A DNA stretch of 64,000 nt from Aquabacter sp965279295. GTDB lineage: Bacteria; Pseudomonadota; Alphaproteobacteria; Rhizobiales; Xanthobacteraceae. The notes beneath the pieces are model-generated. The model made no database searches and was not told the DNA's origin. It saw nothing but the letters and a program-made list of their open reading frames with translations. A program made the translations under genes and the position numbers. The DNA is taken from assembly GCA_965279295.1 (NCBI GenBank), contig CBDIHQ010000016.1; one strand, written 5' to 3'. This document shows, in pieces, positions 50,744 through 61,800 of the stretch (position 1 is the first letter of the stretch; each line of letters starts with the position of its first letter).

Positions 50744-51577
50744 ATGAAGCCGACGCTACGAGAGAAGCGCGCCCGCTTTCGCGCGTTGCACAACGATGGA
50801 TGCTTCCTCATTCCCAACCCTTGGGACGTCGGCAGCGCCAGGATGTTGCAGCACCTGGGCTTTAAGGCGTTGGCGTCGACCAGTGCCGGGTTTGCCTGGG
50901 CTACGGGACGTCCGGATTATGGGCTTCCTCGAGACGAAGTGCTTCACCACTTGGCGGAACTCAGCAAAGCCGTCGACTTGCCCATCAACGCCGACTTTGA
51001 AGCTGGCTTTGCGGCCGACCCCGAAGGCGTCGCAGAAAGCGTCCGGCTCGCAGTCGCGGCCGGCATCTCGGGACTTTCGATCGAGGACCGGGATGTTGTC
51101 GGTTCGGGCCTATATGACACCGCGACGTCGATTGAGCGCCTCAAGGCCGCGCGTTCCGCGATCGATGGGGCCGGTGAAGATGTTGTCCTCGTTGCGCGGA
51201 CGGAATTGCTGCTTTTCGACCCGAGCGCCCTGAAGCCGGCCATCGAGAAGCTCGTCGCTTTCGCCGATGCCGGAGCCGACTGCCTCTATGCGCCCGGCGT
51301 TCGAGACCCTCATGACATCGCGCAAATAGTCAAAGCCGTGGCGCCAAAACCACTTAATGTCGTGATGATGAAGCCGGGGCTCAACCTGGCGGCGCTCGCG
51401 GATCTCGGCGTCCGGCGTATCAGCGTGGGCGGCGCTCTTGCGCGCGTCATGTGGGCATCGGTGTTTCATGCCGCCCAGCAGATCAGGGATGGCAATTTCG
51501 ACGTATTCGCGGAGGGCATCCCGGGCGCGGCGTTGAACGACATCTTCCAGTCGTCCGGGACGACCAAGGCGCCATAG
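50744..51577 (+). CDS. Isocitrate lyase / PEP mutase superfamily protein
   Basis: About 277 residues from ATG 50744. It has the family hallmarks: NPWDVGSARMLQHLGFKALASTSAGFAWATGRPD (substrate loop), INADFEAGFA (metal-binding Asp), GISGLSIEDRDV, VLVARTELLL and a C-terminal LGVRRISVGGALARVMW. Members cleave or form C-C or C-P bonds of oxo acids (2-methylisocitrate lyase, carboxy-PEP mutase, oxaloacetate hydrolase). The specific reaction cannot be assigned. It converges on the MFS gene 46 bp away. Confidence 0.9.
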   Translation: MKPTLREKRARFRALHNDGCFLIPNPWDVGSARMLQHLGFKALASTSAGFAWATGRPDYGLPRDEVLHHLAELSKAVDLPINADFEAGFAADPEGVAESVRLAVAAGISGLSIEDRDVVGSGLYDTATSIERLKAARSAIDGAGEDVVLVARTELLLFDPSALKPAIEKLVAFADAGADCLYAPGVRDPHDIAQIVKAVAPKPLNVVMMKPGLNLAALADLGVRRISVGGALARVMWASVFHAAQQIRDGNFDVFAEGIPGAALNDIFQSSGTTKAP

Positions 51578-51623
51578 GTCGGCCGCTCGCTAAAGCACGC
51601 GAAAGCAACCTTCGGGGCCGTGG

Positions 51624-52802
51624 TCAAACAACCGCTGCTCGCCCCGCCAGAGTGCCGAACACGGCCATCAGCAGGGATAAGGCGACACAGCTCGCGAGCA
51701 TGATATCCCAGCTTCCGGTCACGTCGTGAACAAAACCTGCGACAGGCGGGCCGACGGCCGCAAGGCTATAGCCCACGCATTGCGACATGCCCGACAGCGC
51801 GGCGGCTTGCCGGCTGCTTGATGCCCGCAGGCTCATGAAGGCCAGGCTGAGGATAAACGTCGATCCCGTTCCAAAGCCAAAAAGCGCAATCCAGATGATT
51901 GCTAGCGAAGGAAAGAGCCAGAGGCCCAGAAAAGACGCGGTCGTTACCAGCGAGACTATAAGTGCCAGAGTTCTTTGATCTTTCATGCGCTTGGCGATCG
52001 AGCCAAGAATAAGGCCTGGCAACGCCGTGGCCATCTGGGACACGCCATGCAGCGATCCCGCCGCGCTCGGGGAATAACCGGCTTCCGTGAGGATCGATGG
52101 GAGCCAGCTCACCAGGATGTAGTAGCCCAATGCGCTGAGCGCCATGAAGGCGGTCACCTGCCAGGCAAGACCCGAGCGCCAGATCGGACCACCCTGCGGC
52201 AGCGATGCCGGCTCCAATGGGCGCGCGGAATGTCGGCGCATCTGCGGCAGCCAGGCCAGGAGAGCCAGGAGCGGAAATGCCACGGTGCTCGTCAGAGCCA
52301 CATGCCAGCTCGATCCCGGAATCTCAGCGAGCGGGACGGCGATAGCCGAGGCCAAAGCTGCGGCGAGGCCGGCGGTTAGCGCATAGGCCCCGGTGAGGCT
52401 GGCGACGCTCGCCGGAAAATCCCGCTTCACCAGACTGGGCAGCAGGACATTGGTAATGGCGATGCCGGCGCCCAGCGTCGCAGTTCCCAAAAACAGCGAC
52501 CACGCCGGGCCGGTGGCTCGAAACCCCACACCGGCCGCGATAAGGATGAGTGCACCGCCCAGGGCGCGCTCCATGCCGTATGTGCGGGCCAGAATGGCGG
52601 CGAACGGCGATATCGCGGCAAAGGCGATCAAGGGGAGCGTGGTGAGCATCCCAGCTTGAGCGGCGCTAATCCCTGTGCTCTCGCGGATCATGCCAAGCAT
52701 CGGCGCCACACCCGTTATGGGCGCACGCAGCGTGGCGGCCATGAGCAGGATTCCCACGAGAAGCAGCCAGTGGTCAGCGGCTAGGTTCGGCAGTCGCCTC
52801 AT
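51624..52802 (-). CDS. MFS transporter, CynX/NimT type
   Basis: About 392 residues from ATG 52802 (GGGAGC eight bases before). Twelve hydrophobic segments are visible. NLAADHWLLLVGILLMAATLRAPITGVAPMLGMIRESTGISAAQAGMLTTLPLIAFA is the hallmark opening of the CynX/NimT (cyanate, 2-nitroimidazole) subfamily, with LRAPITGVGP. The C-terminal half has GFGTGSTFILSLAFMSLRA. It probably exports a small organic molecule. Confidence 0.88.
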   Translation of the reverse strand: MRRLPNLAADHWLLLVGILLMAATLRAPITGVAPMLGMIRESTGISAAQAGMLTTLPLIAFAAISPFAAILARTYGMERALGGALILIAAGVGFRATGPAWSLFLGTATLGAGIAITNVLLPSLVKRDFPASVASLTGAYALTAGLAAALASAIAVPLAEIPGSSWHVALTSTVAFPLLALLAWLPQMRRHSARPLEPASLPQGGPIWRSGLAWQVTAFMALSALGYYILVSWLPSILTEAGYSPSAAGSLHGVSQMATALPGLILGSIAKRMKDQRTLALIVSLVTTASFLGLWLFPSLAIIWIALFGFGTGSTFILSLAFMSLRASSSRQAAALSGMSQCVGYSLAAVGPPVAGFVHDVTGSWDIMLASCVALSLLMAVFGTLAGRAAVV

Positions 52803-52956
52803 TATTTTTAGCTCCCTACGCAACTCCACCCTCCCACCGGTAGATAGCCGGCTGGGCAAGCAAGACCTGCGTGCCGATGTTCCCTATCAGGTTCGCGGCC
52901 GGTCGGGCCATCGGTCTGGCTTTTTGCGCTCGCTTCATTCCCGCGCAGAAGTCCGG

Positions 52957-53334
52957 CCTGTTCTCTTTAACTATCTTGTGGGCGCCGTCGCCGCGCTGTT
53001 TCACGAACAGAGCATCGTCGCGAGCGTCGGCATCATCGGCTTCGTGGGGCTTGCGGCGCTCACCCTGGCGCGTGTGAGCGGTGCGCGCACCTTGCGCAGC
53101 CGGCTCTGGTGGGTGGCGGGCCTGGGCGCCGCGCTGCTCTGCGCCGTGGACCAGAGCATTCAGGCTATCGGGCTCCTTCTCCCGCAGCTGGCGGACCTGC
53201 CGGCCCGCGCGGTGACCGGCATACTGGGTGCACCGCTGCTGCTGGGCTGCTACCGCAGGCGCGGACGGGCCCGGAAGCCGGCTGGGCCGCGCGGCACGTC
53301 GGTTTTCGCCTCGCACATCCCATACGATGGCTAG
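52957..53334 (+). pseudogene. FecCD/FhuB-type siderophore permease, C-terminal remnant
   Basis: About 125 codons including SVGIIGFVGLAALTLARVSG, WWVAGLGAALLCAVDQSIQ and LADLPARAVTGILGAPLLLGCYRRRGR, the last helices and closing GAP(L/F)LLxLLRR motif of iron-siderophore ABC permeases. The N-terminal transmembrane portion and start are absent. It ends next to the IS5-type remnant at 53340 and was probably cut off when mobile DNA inserted and recombined. Confidence 0.7.
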
Positions 53335-53339
53335 GACCG

Positions 53340-53812
53340 ATCGACATTCACCGTAGCCAGATCATGATTGCGGCGAGGTGGATGAAGCCTGTGAAGTGAA
53401 CCGTCCGCCGATCGTATCGCGTCGCGAAGCGGCGGAAGTGCTTGAGGCGATTGAAGCAGCGCTCGATGCAGTTGCGACGCTTATAGGCCTTTGCATCGTG
53501 CGGGATGAGGATCTTCCGGCTTCGGTTGGAAGGAATCACCGCTGCCGCACCGAGGCTGGCGACCTGCCTTCGGAAGGCATTGCTGTCATAGGCTTTGTCG
53601 GCGAGCACGGCACCGCCGGCCTGACCGTCGACCAGGGCGGGAGCGGTGGTGACATCGCCCACCTGACCGGCCGTGATGATGAAACGCAGAGGACGTCCCA
53701 GCGCGTCGGCAAGCATGTGGATTTTGGTGGTCAGCCCGCCTCGGGAACGCCCCAGCGCCTGATCCTTGGCCCCCCTTTTCCACTCGCCGCCTGCTGGTGA
53801 GCCCGGACGATT
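53340..53812 (-). mobile_element. IS5-family element, truncated
   Basis: The C-terminal half of the IS5-family transposase plus its 3' end. The left limit next to the FecCD remnant lies near 53340. The right limit, 53808-53817, is the fusion point with IS481. No complete inverted-repeat pair is visible. Confidence 0.6.
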
Positions 53813-54772
53813 GTTTAGTCCCGGCATTTGATGGATGGGGTCGAGGATGAATCTCTCTGGCTCTGAAGTCCAGCATTTGCAGATGAACTCGTAGGGCGTG
53901 AGCCCCCTGAGGGTCTTCAGGCGCCGGCCGAAATTGTATGCGGCGACGAAGTCGGTGAGATGCGTTTCGAACTGATGATGGTCGTCGTAGTGGAAGCGCT
54001 TGACGGTCGCTTCCTTGATGGTCCGGTTCATCCGCTCGACCTGGCCATTGGTCCAGGGGTGCTTCACTTTAGTCAGGCGGTGCTCGATGCCGTTCTCTCG
54101 GCAGCGCATGTCGAACATATGGGTGATGTAGCGAGCTGTCGGCCCATCGGCGTAGCGAGGCGGAAAGGTGAACTGGATGCCGTTGTCGGTAAGAACGGTA
54201 TGGATCCGGTAGGGCACCGCGTTGATCAAGGCCATGAGAAAGGCCGAGGCTGAGCTCCGGCCTGTCTTCCTGACGACCTGCACGAAGGCGAACTTGCTCG
54301 TGCGGTCAATGGCTACGTAAAGGTACAGCTTGCCCTCGGCGGTCTGCACCTCGGCGATATCGATATGGAAAAAGCCGATCGGATAGGACTTGAACCGCCT
54401 CTTCGGCTTCTTGTCGCCCTCCACCTCCGGCAGCCGGCTGATGCCGTGGCGCTGCAGGCAGCGATGCAGGGATGAGCGCGTCAGATGCGGGATCGTCGCC
54501 TGCAAGGCATAGAGGCAGTCGTCGAGCGGCAGCAGCGTATGCCGGCGGAAAGCGATGATGATGGCCTCTTCTTCAATCGACAGAACCGTCGATGTCGGCT
54601 CTCTCGGACCAGTCGGCAGATCGGCGACCGAGGTCCGCTTCTTCCACTTGGCGACGGTCTTCTGGTTGATCCCATAGCGCTTCGCCAGAGCCCTCAGGCT
54701 CTCTTGACTATGCTGTATCGCTCGACGGACTGCCTCAGTCGTCGTGGCGCTCCCGTGTAGAAACTGGCCCAT
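53348..54772 (-). CDS. Chimeric transposase: IS481 transposase fused in frame to IS5-family C-terminal half
   Basis: A single minus-strand frame of about 474 residues. Residues 1-about 320 are a full IS481-type transposase: an N-terminal HTH (LRALAKRYGINQKTVAKWKKRTSVADLPTGPREP), then the DDE core (FFHIDIAEVQTAEGKLYLYVAIDRTSKF, VLTDNGIQF, HPWTNGQVERMNRTIKEATV) and the usual end ERFILDPIHQMPGLN. There it continues, instead of stopping, into about 154 residues of an IS5-family (IS1031/IS427-like) transposase: RSRGGLTTKIHMLADALGRPLRFI, LADKAYDSNAF and the CIERCFNRLKHFRRFATRYDR block. The IS5 part lacks its N-terminal half and probably its first catalytic Asp. Start ATG 54772 has GGAGGGAGG just before. 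Confidence 0.85.
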   Translation of the reverse strand: MGQFLHGSATTTEAVRRAIQHSQESLRALAKRYGINQKTVAKWKKRTSVADLPTGPREPTSTVLSIEEEAIIIAFRRHTLLPLDDCLYALQATIPHLTRSSLHRCLQRHGISRLPEVEGDKKPKRRFKSYPIGFFHIDIAEVQTAEGKLYLYVAIDRTSKFAFVQVVRKTGRSSASAFLMALINAVPYRIHTVLTDNGIQFTFPPRYADGPTARYITHMFDMRCRENGIEHRLTKVKHPWTNGQVERMNRTIKEATVKRFHYDDHHQFETHLTDFVAAYNFGRRLKTLRGLTPYEFICKCWTSEPERFILDPIHQMPGLNNRPGSPAGGEWKRGAKDQALGRSRGGLTTKIHMLADALGRPLRFIITAGQVGDVTTAPALVDGQAGGAVLADKAYDSNAFRRQVASLGAAAVIPSNRSRKILIPHDAKAYKRRNCIERCFNRLKHFRRFATRYDRRTVHFTGFIHLAAIMIWLR

Positions 54773-54832
54773 AGTGCCTCCCTCCACTCCCGCGAAAAGA
54801 CTGCACCATCAAAGCCCGGGATCAAACAACTA
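53813..54832 (-). mobile_element. IS481-family element lacking one end
   Basis: The IS481 transposase gene plus about 60 bp of upstream DNA, ending near 54832 with a TGTAACTAGTTGTTTGATC-type terminus on the minus strand (a TGT start is usual for IS481). The opposite terminus is missing because the transposase frame runs into the IS5 remnant. Confidence 0.55.
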
Positions 54833-54945
54833 GTTACACCACCCAAAAGCCGTCAGTCCGCAATCCACCCCCAAGACTGACAGGCAGGCAACATATCCTG
54901 CGCGTCAAAGCGGCCATCCGCGCTACCTCGGATGGCCGCCCAACG

Positions 54946-55579
54946 TCAGATTTCCGTCCGCTCTGCCAGCAGCAGAGCGTCCTCCACGTCGACACCAAGA
55001 TATTTTGACCGTGTTTTCAATCATGGAGTGACCGAGCAAGATCTGGATGGCTCGGATGTTGCTTGTCGCCTTGTAGATCATGGACGCCTTCGTGCGACGG
55101 AGCGAGTGAGTGCCATATTCCTCTTGGCGCAGGCCGATCGCGGTCACCCACTCTTCGACTAAGCGAGCATACTGCCTTGAGCTCATGTGGTGCTCGTGAT
55201 CGATCCGGCTCGGAAAAGCATAATCCTCAACGGTGCCGCCGCGCCGTTCCAGCCAGGCTCGCATGCTCGCTTGTACGTCGCTGGTGATCTCGAACTGGAC
55301 CGGCCGCCCCGTCTTCTGCTGCACGACGATCGCGCGAGTCCTGATCTCCGGACCGGCGACCACGTCACGGATCCTGATCTTGACTAGGTCGCAGCCGCGA
55401 AGCTTGCTGTCGGTGGCCAGATCGAACAGCGCACGGTCACGAATGCGTCTTTCGCGATCGAGGAAGAATCGAATTGCCCAGATCTGTTTCTGGGTGAAAG
55501 GGCGCTTGGCGCCTACCTTCTTTCCGGCATTCCAAGCCGCACGCTCGCGGCTGGCATCATCAAATTGAGAATGGCCCAT
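54946..55579 (-). pseudogene. Tyrosine recombinase, frameshifted before its catalytic tyrosine
   Basis: About 210 residues. MGHSQFDDASRERAAWNAGKKVGAKRPFTQKQIWAIRFFL, RDRALFDLATDSKLRGCDLVKIRIRDVV (Arg I), GTHSLRRTKASMIY (HxxR) and IRAIQILLGHSMIENTV mark a compact integrase-like recombinase, as found in chromosomal cassettes. At 55003-55006 (TTTT on this strand) one base too many shifts the frame; removing it yields TVKYLGVDVEDALLLAERTEI with the expected tyrosine and a stop at 54946. Start ATG 55579 has AAGGAGA six bases before. Confidence 0.85.
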
Positions 55580-55894
55580 GTGAGTTCTCCTTGGCCCTAA
55601 TTGGCCTAGGGAGAAACGTCGAGGGACCTTACCCCACAGAGGGGCCGACAGCGGACCGTCTGTCCACCGTCTACAACTGCTCAACCGATAACGGTCCGTC
55701 CAGAGGGTTGCTGTCCACTTGCGATTTCAGCGGGACGGTCGCGACGAGTGAGATCGGCAACGCAGCGCTCGCGCCCGCTTGGAGAAGATCACGTACACTC
55801 CACGCTCTTGCCTTCACCTTGGCGCTTTTGCACAATCGTCGGATGCATTCGGCGGAATTGTCGCCCTAGCAAGAATGAGCCGAAAGCGTTGGAT
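55580..55894. other. Spacer between the recombinase and the helicase-nuclease gene
   Basis: 315 bp of divergent promoter region. It contains GGACCGT (near 55653) and ACGGTCC (near 55690) as 7-bp inverted repeats and a duplicated TTGGCC motif just before the recombinase gene. I see no gene; the long plus-strand frame is open here upstream of its likely start, but it is not family-like. Confidence 0.5.
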
Positions 55895-58800
55895 ATGCAG
55901 ATGATCGTCGATGGTCCCGCCGCGCCCGTGCTTCCCGTCTTTCGCGCCGATCTCGCTCCCTGCTTCACCTTCGCCTCGTTTCAGAATGCCATCCCGGTCG
56001 TGCGCTCTATCATCATCGAGAACCAAGGCCCGGAGGTCTTTGAGCGCTGCCGTCTCGAACTCACATCGTCGCCAGCTTTTCTTCGTGCGAAGACGTGGAC
56101 CATCGAGCGACTCCTCCCCGGTGATGAACTGGCGCTCTCTGACAGGAAGGTTGATCTCGACCCCGCATACCTCGATGGTCTGAATGAAGCCGAGCGTGGA
56201 GAGATCACCCTGCGCCTCGTCTCGGGTGACCGTGTCCTCTGCGTAGAACATCGCCCCGTCCGGTTATTGGCGAGAGACGAATGGGGTGGCGTCCTCGATA
56301 CGGCGCAGCTTTTACCTGCATTCGTGATGCCCAATGACCCGGCGGTCGCGACCATCCTACGTACTGCGGCGGAGCGGCTGGCCGCGCACGGCCACTCAAG
56401 CGGTCTCGACGGCTACCAGACCGACAGCCCACAGCGCGTATTCCTCCTGGCCGAGGCCATCTATTCGGCTGTGGCGGGACTGGGACTCCATTATGCGGAG
56501 CCGCCGACGAGCTTCGAAAGTCGGGGTCAGAAGGTTCGCCGTCCGGCCACCATCCTCGCCGAGCGGCTCGCGACCTGCCTCGACACCTCGCTCCTTTTCG
56601 CCGCCGTGCTGGAGGCTGCCGGACTACATCCGGTCGTGCTGATTTTCCAGGGCCACGCGGCTGTCGGCGTCTGGCTGGTGCGACGGACCTTGTCAAACAC
56701 CATCGAGCCAGACCCGATCGAAGTGCGCAAAGCGCTCGCCGCGCGTGAACTCGTCATCTTCGAAACCACCGGCGTCACCCATCGGCCGGCCATGATCCTC
56801 CAGGCGGCGCAGCAGGTGATCGGTCTGCGCCTCGACCAAGACGGGTCGGCGGGCTTCGTCACCGCAATCGATATCCGCCGCTCCCGAAGCGGGGGCATCA
56901 TGCCGCTCGCCTCCCATCAGCCGATCCACAAAGGCGTGAGCGAGGAGGACATGCCGGGAGAGGGAGCCGTACTGCCGCTCCTGGGCGCGCCCGCTGTGCC
57001 TGAACTGCCGGTCGAAGAGGTGGAGGTCAAGCCGACCACGGCGGCAGGGCGGCTCCACCGCTGGCAGAGGAAGCTGCTCGATCTCACGCTTCGCAACAAC
57101 CTTCTAAATTTTCCGGATTCAAAGAAATCCGTGCCCTTTCTCTGCACCGATGTCGGCTATTTTGAAGACCGCCTCGCCGCCGGAGCGGCGATCCACCTGA
57201 TCTCGCTGCCAGCGCAGAATCCGCTGGGCGAGCGCGATGCGGGTCTTTATCGCGATGTCCATGGTCGCGACCTGCAACGCGGCTTCGCCGCCGAAGCGCT
57301 TCAGCGCGACGAACTGCCATCGCCGCTTGATGCCCGCGTGCTGGAAGCGCGGTTGATCGACCTTTACCGAAATGCCCGCAACGATCTCGCCGAAGGCGGA
57401 GCCAACACGCTTTTCCTCGCGGTTGGCTTCCTGCGCTGGAAAAAGAAGCCCCAGGACGAACGCACGTATCGCGCGCCGCTGCTGCTCGTCCCAGTGAAGC
57501 TGGAGCGCCGCAGCGCCAGCTCACGCTTCACACTTAAGTTCCACGAGGACGAGCCGCGCTTCAACGCCACACTGTTGCAATTCCTCGAGCGCGACTTCGC
57601 GCTAAAGCTGCCGGAGTTCTCCGGTACCCCGCCGACCGACGAGAGTGGGGTGGATGTCCCCCGGCTCATCGCCATGATGCGGCGGGCGATACGGGACGTG
57701 CCGGGGATGGAGGTGATCGACGAGATCGCGCTCTCGACCTTCTCCTTCGCGAAATTCCTGATGTGGAAGGATCTCATCGATCGGACCGAGGCGCTTCGCG
57801 AAAATCGTGTCGTCCGTCATCTCATCGATTCGCCAGAGCAGTCTTTCCAACAGGCCGCGCGGGGCGATGTCTTTCGCGGCGAGCGGGAACTCGACCGGAA
57901 CTACGCGCCGAAAGACATTGTCACGCTGCTGCCGGCCGATTCCTCCCAGATCGCAGCCAGCCTCGCCGCGGCCGAGGGCCGTGACTTCGTGATCGTCGGG
58001 CCCCCTGGCACGGGCAAGAGCCAAACCATCGCGAACATGATCGCCAACTGTCTGGCCGTGGGAAAGAGCGTGCTGTTCGTGGCCGAGAAGACCGCGGCGC
58101 TCGATGTTGTCTACCGACGGCTGCGCCAACATGGGCTCGGTGAGCGCTGCCTCGAACTTCACTCCAGCAAGGCCGATCGCCGCCGTTTTCTCGCACAGCT
58201 CAAATCATCTTGGGAGAGCGACGCGCGGGTCGATCCTTCGCAATGGATTGTGATCAATGAGCGCCTTCGCGGTCGGCGCGACGAGTTGAACGCCTATGTG
58301 GAGGCGCTACACCGCCGCCACGCCAATGGTTGGAGCGCCTATCGGGCGATGGGTCTGGCAATGCGCGACCGCGAGGTTCACGCCCCCGCCCTGTCATGGC
58401 CAACGGGCGCGAAACACGACGAGGCATCGCTGGCGGACCTCGAGGAGATCGCCGCGGATATTGGGCTGACCTTTCGGTCTGTGCGAATGAGTCCGGCGCT
58501 GCACATGGTCGATGTCTCGGACTGGACCTCGCAGTGGCAGGAAAGCCTCATGGCCGCCGCCGATGCATTCGGCAAGGCCAGTGATGCACTGGGCAAGGCC
58601 ATGGCGGCCTTTCTGGCGACCCTCGGCCTGACCCCGAGCGATGATCTTGCGGGCGGCGCGTTCGATGGCTTCGAACGGCTGGCGAAATGGCTGCACGAAA
58701 CCGCCGGCCACAATGTCGCGATCCTCGCCGACAGCGACTTCGCCCAGATGCGGCCGGCGTTGACGAGCCTCGCGGAGACGATCCAGCGATATCGCACCGC

Positions 58801-61800
58801 CGAGGGCGGGTTGTCGGCGCGGTACGATGCCGACGTGATCCTCCACATCGACCCGCAGGCAATCGACGAGCAGTGGCGCCGCGCCGTTGCCGCCATGTGG
58901 CCAGCTTCCGCCCTCGGCCGAAAGAAGGTGCAGAAGTTGCTTCAAGAACACGTCCTCGATGGCGAAGCAGCACCGGAGAAGGACATTGCCCTCCTATGCG
59001 TGATGCAGGAAAGCGCGCAGCGCGCGGAGCAAGGCCCTCTTGCCGGGAAGCCCTTGCCTTTCGCTGGCATCGATACCGACCTCGCCCACCTTGGTCGCAT
59101 CCTTGATCTTGCCGCCGGGCTCCGCGGAGCCCTCCAGATGTCGCATCTCGCGCAGGAGGATTTCCGCGCCATATTGCGCTCGGTGGTTCCTATCCTGCCG
59201 GGGGCCGCGCAGGGTCGCATCCGCTCTTCGGCGGCGCTGGTTATCACGGCGGTCGCCCGGTTTCGTTCGACGATGCAGAGCTTTTCCGCGCTGGCCGGCA
59301 GGGCGCCCGCCATAAGCGGATCGGAGGGGCGTCTCGCCGCGTTGCGGGATTCGCTTGGCGAACTGATCGCGGCGCGGCACCTGCTTCGCGACTGGACCGC
59401 ATGGTGCCGTGGCAGGAAGCGCGCGGTCGCCGGCGGGCTCACGCCCCTGGTGGAGGAGTTGGAGACGGGGCTTCTGCCGGCCGACGCAGCCCGATCGGCG
59501 TTCCGGCTGGCTTATGCAAGGTGGTGGCTCCCAACCGTGCTTGATGCCGATCCAGTGCTACGGGATTTCCGCCGGTTTCAGCACGAAAACGCAATTACCG
59601 AATTTCGCGACGTGGACGATCTGGTGCGGGCACACGCGACCCACCGCGTGCTCGGCGCGCTCAGGCATGACCTGCCTTCGGTCCAGAGCGTGCCGCGCAA
59701 TTCCGAACTCGGCCTGCTGCGTGCCCAAATGGAGCTCACGCGGCCCAGCCGCTCGATTCGCGACATGATCCGGGCGTTGCCGGGCAGCTTTGCAAAGCTC
59801 GCGCCGTGCATGCTGATGTCGCCGCTCTCGATTGCGCAATATTTGCCGCCCGATCAGGCGCTTTTCGATGTGGTGATCTTCGACGAGGCCTCGCAGATCG
59901 CCACCTGGGATGCGGTCGGCGCCATCGCGCGGGCGCGCCAGACCATCATCGTCGGCGATCCCAAGCAGTTACCCCCGACCAATTTCTTCGGCCGTAACGC
60001 GGACGATGACGGCGAGACTGTCGAGCACGAGAAGGATCTCGAAAGCATTCTCGACGAAGCTAAGGCCGCCGGCATCCCGGTGCGCGATCTTCGCTGGCAT
60101 TATCGCAGCAGGAGCGAGTCTCTGATCGCCTTCTCGAACCACCATTACTACCAGAACAGGCTTATAACCTTTCCATCGCCGTCGATCGTGGATCGCGCTG
60201 TGCACCTGCGCAAGGTAAGAGAGGGCATTTACGACCGGGGCAAGAGCCGAACCAATCCGATGGAGGCGCGTGCCGTGGCTGCGGAAGCCGTGAGGCGCAT
60301 GCGCGCGTGGCTCAGCCTGGAGGAGAGGGCGCGCCCGACCCTGGGCATCATCACATTCAACGCCCAGCAGCAGTCGCTGATCATGGACCTGCTCGATCAG
60401 GCGCGCAGGGCCGAGCCGGAAATCGAATGGTTCTTTGCCGAGGACCGCATCGAGCCGGCCATCGTCAAGAACCTGGAGAATGTGCAGGGCGACGAGCGCG
60501 ACGTGATCCTGTTCTCCATCACCTTCGCGCGGGACGCCGCGGGCAAATTGTCGGGGGATTTCGGCGCGCTCAACCGTGATGGCGGCGAGCGAAGGCTGAA
60601 TGTCGCGGTGACCCGCGCCCGACAGGAGCTCATCGTCTTTTCCGGGTTCACCGCCGACCAGATCGACTCCTCTCGCACTAAGTCGCTCGGCGTGCCCCAT
60701 CTCAAGGCCTTTCTCGACTATGCCGAGCGCGGCGCGATCGCGCTGCCGGCGCAGGACGAAGGATCTGTCGGGGGTTTCGATTCCGCCTTCGAGGAAGCCG
60801 TCGCGGCCGAACTGACGCGCCGCGATTGGCGGGTCGTCCCGCAGGTCGGAATCTCCGGCTTCCGGATCGACCTTGGCATCCGCCATCCCGACCTGGAGGG
60901 GGCCTATCTCGCGGGCGTCGAATGCGACGGCGCGACATACCACAGCTCCGCGACCGCGCGAGATCGCGACAAGGTGCGAGAGCAGGTCCTGCGTGGCCTC
61001 GGTTGGGAGATCGAGCGGGTTTGGTCGACAGACTGGTGGTTCGATCGGCAAGGCTGCGCGGAACGGCTTCATGCAAATCTTGAGGCCCTCCTCCAGAAGG
61101 ACCGGGAGCGGCGGGCCAGCCAGGACGAGGTAGCCGAGCTTACCACCCGCTGGGACATGGGGCACGAAGTCGAGCAAGCGGAGCCAATGCCGGAAGTGGA
61201 AACGCCGTCTGCAGAGGAGCTTTCGCCGCCCATGCCGGCACTAGAAGCCGATCTCGTCCAGCTTCTCGCTACACTGTCCCCTGCCGACACCTCTCCCTTC
61301 CCCGTCAGCTCCGTTCCGGATGAAGGTTGCCGATCCGCGACGCTAACTGCGACACCTGCCGGGGAGGCGGTTGCGCGCGCACCGGGAATCTATCGCGTGA
61401 CCGATCTTGCCAATTTCGGCGCCGATCCGGGCCGCTATTACGATCTGGACTATCGCAACACGCTGCGCTCCATGATCGAGCATGTCATCGAAGTGGAGAG
61501 CCCGATCCGCGCCGATATTCTGGCGCAGCGGATCGCACGCGCTCATGGCTGGCTTCAAACCGGCCGCAGAATACGCGAGCGCGTCGACCTGCACCTGCGA
61601 GAAGCCGACGCAACACAGGAATCGAGCGGTGCGTTTGTTTGGAAGAAGGGCAGCGTTGCCGAAGTCATCGAATATAGAGCTGCGGCCGACGCCGCCTCAC
61701 GCCGGCCGATTGGCGACATCGCGCTGGCGGAGCTTGCCTTCGTTGTCGTGAAAAACCGCGATCTGCTCGAACAGCCAGATCCGGCCCTGGACTTCGCGCG

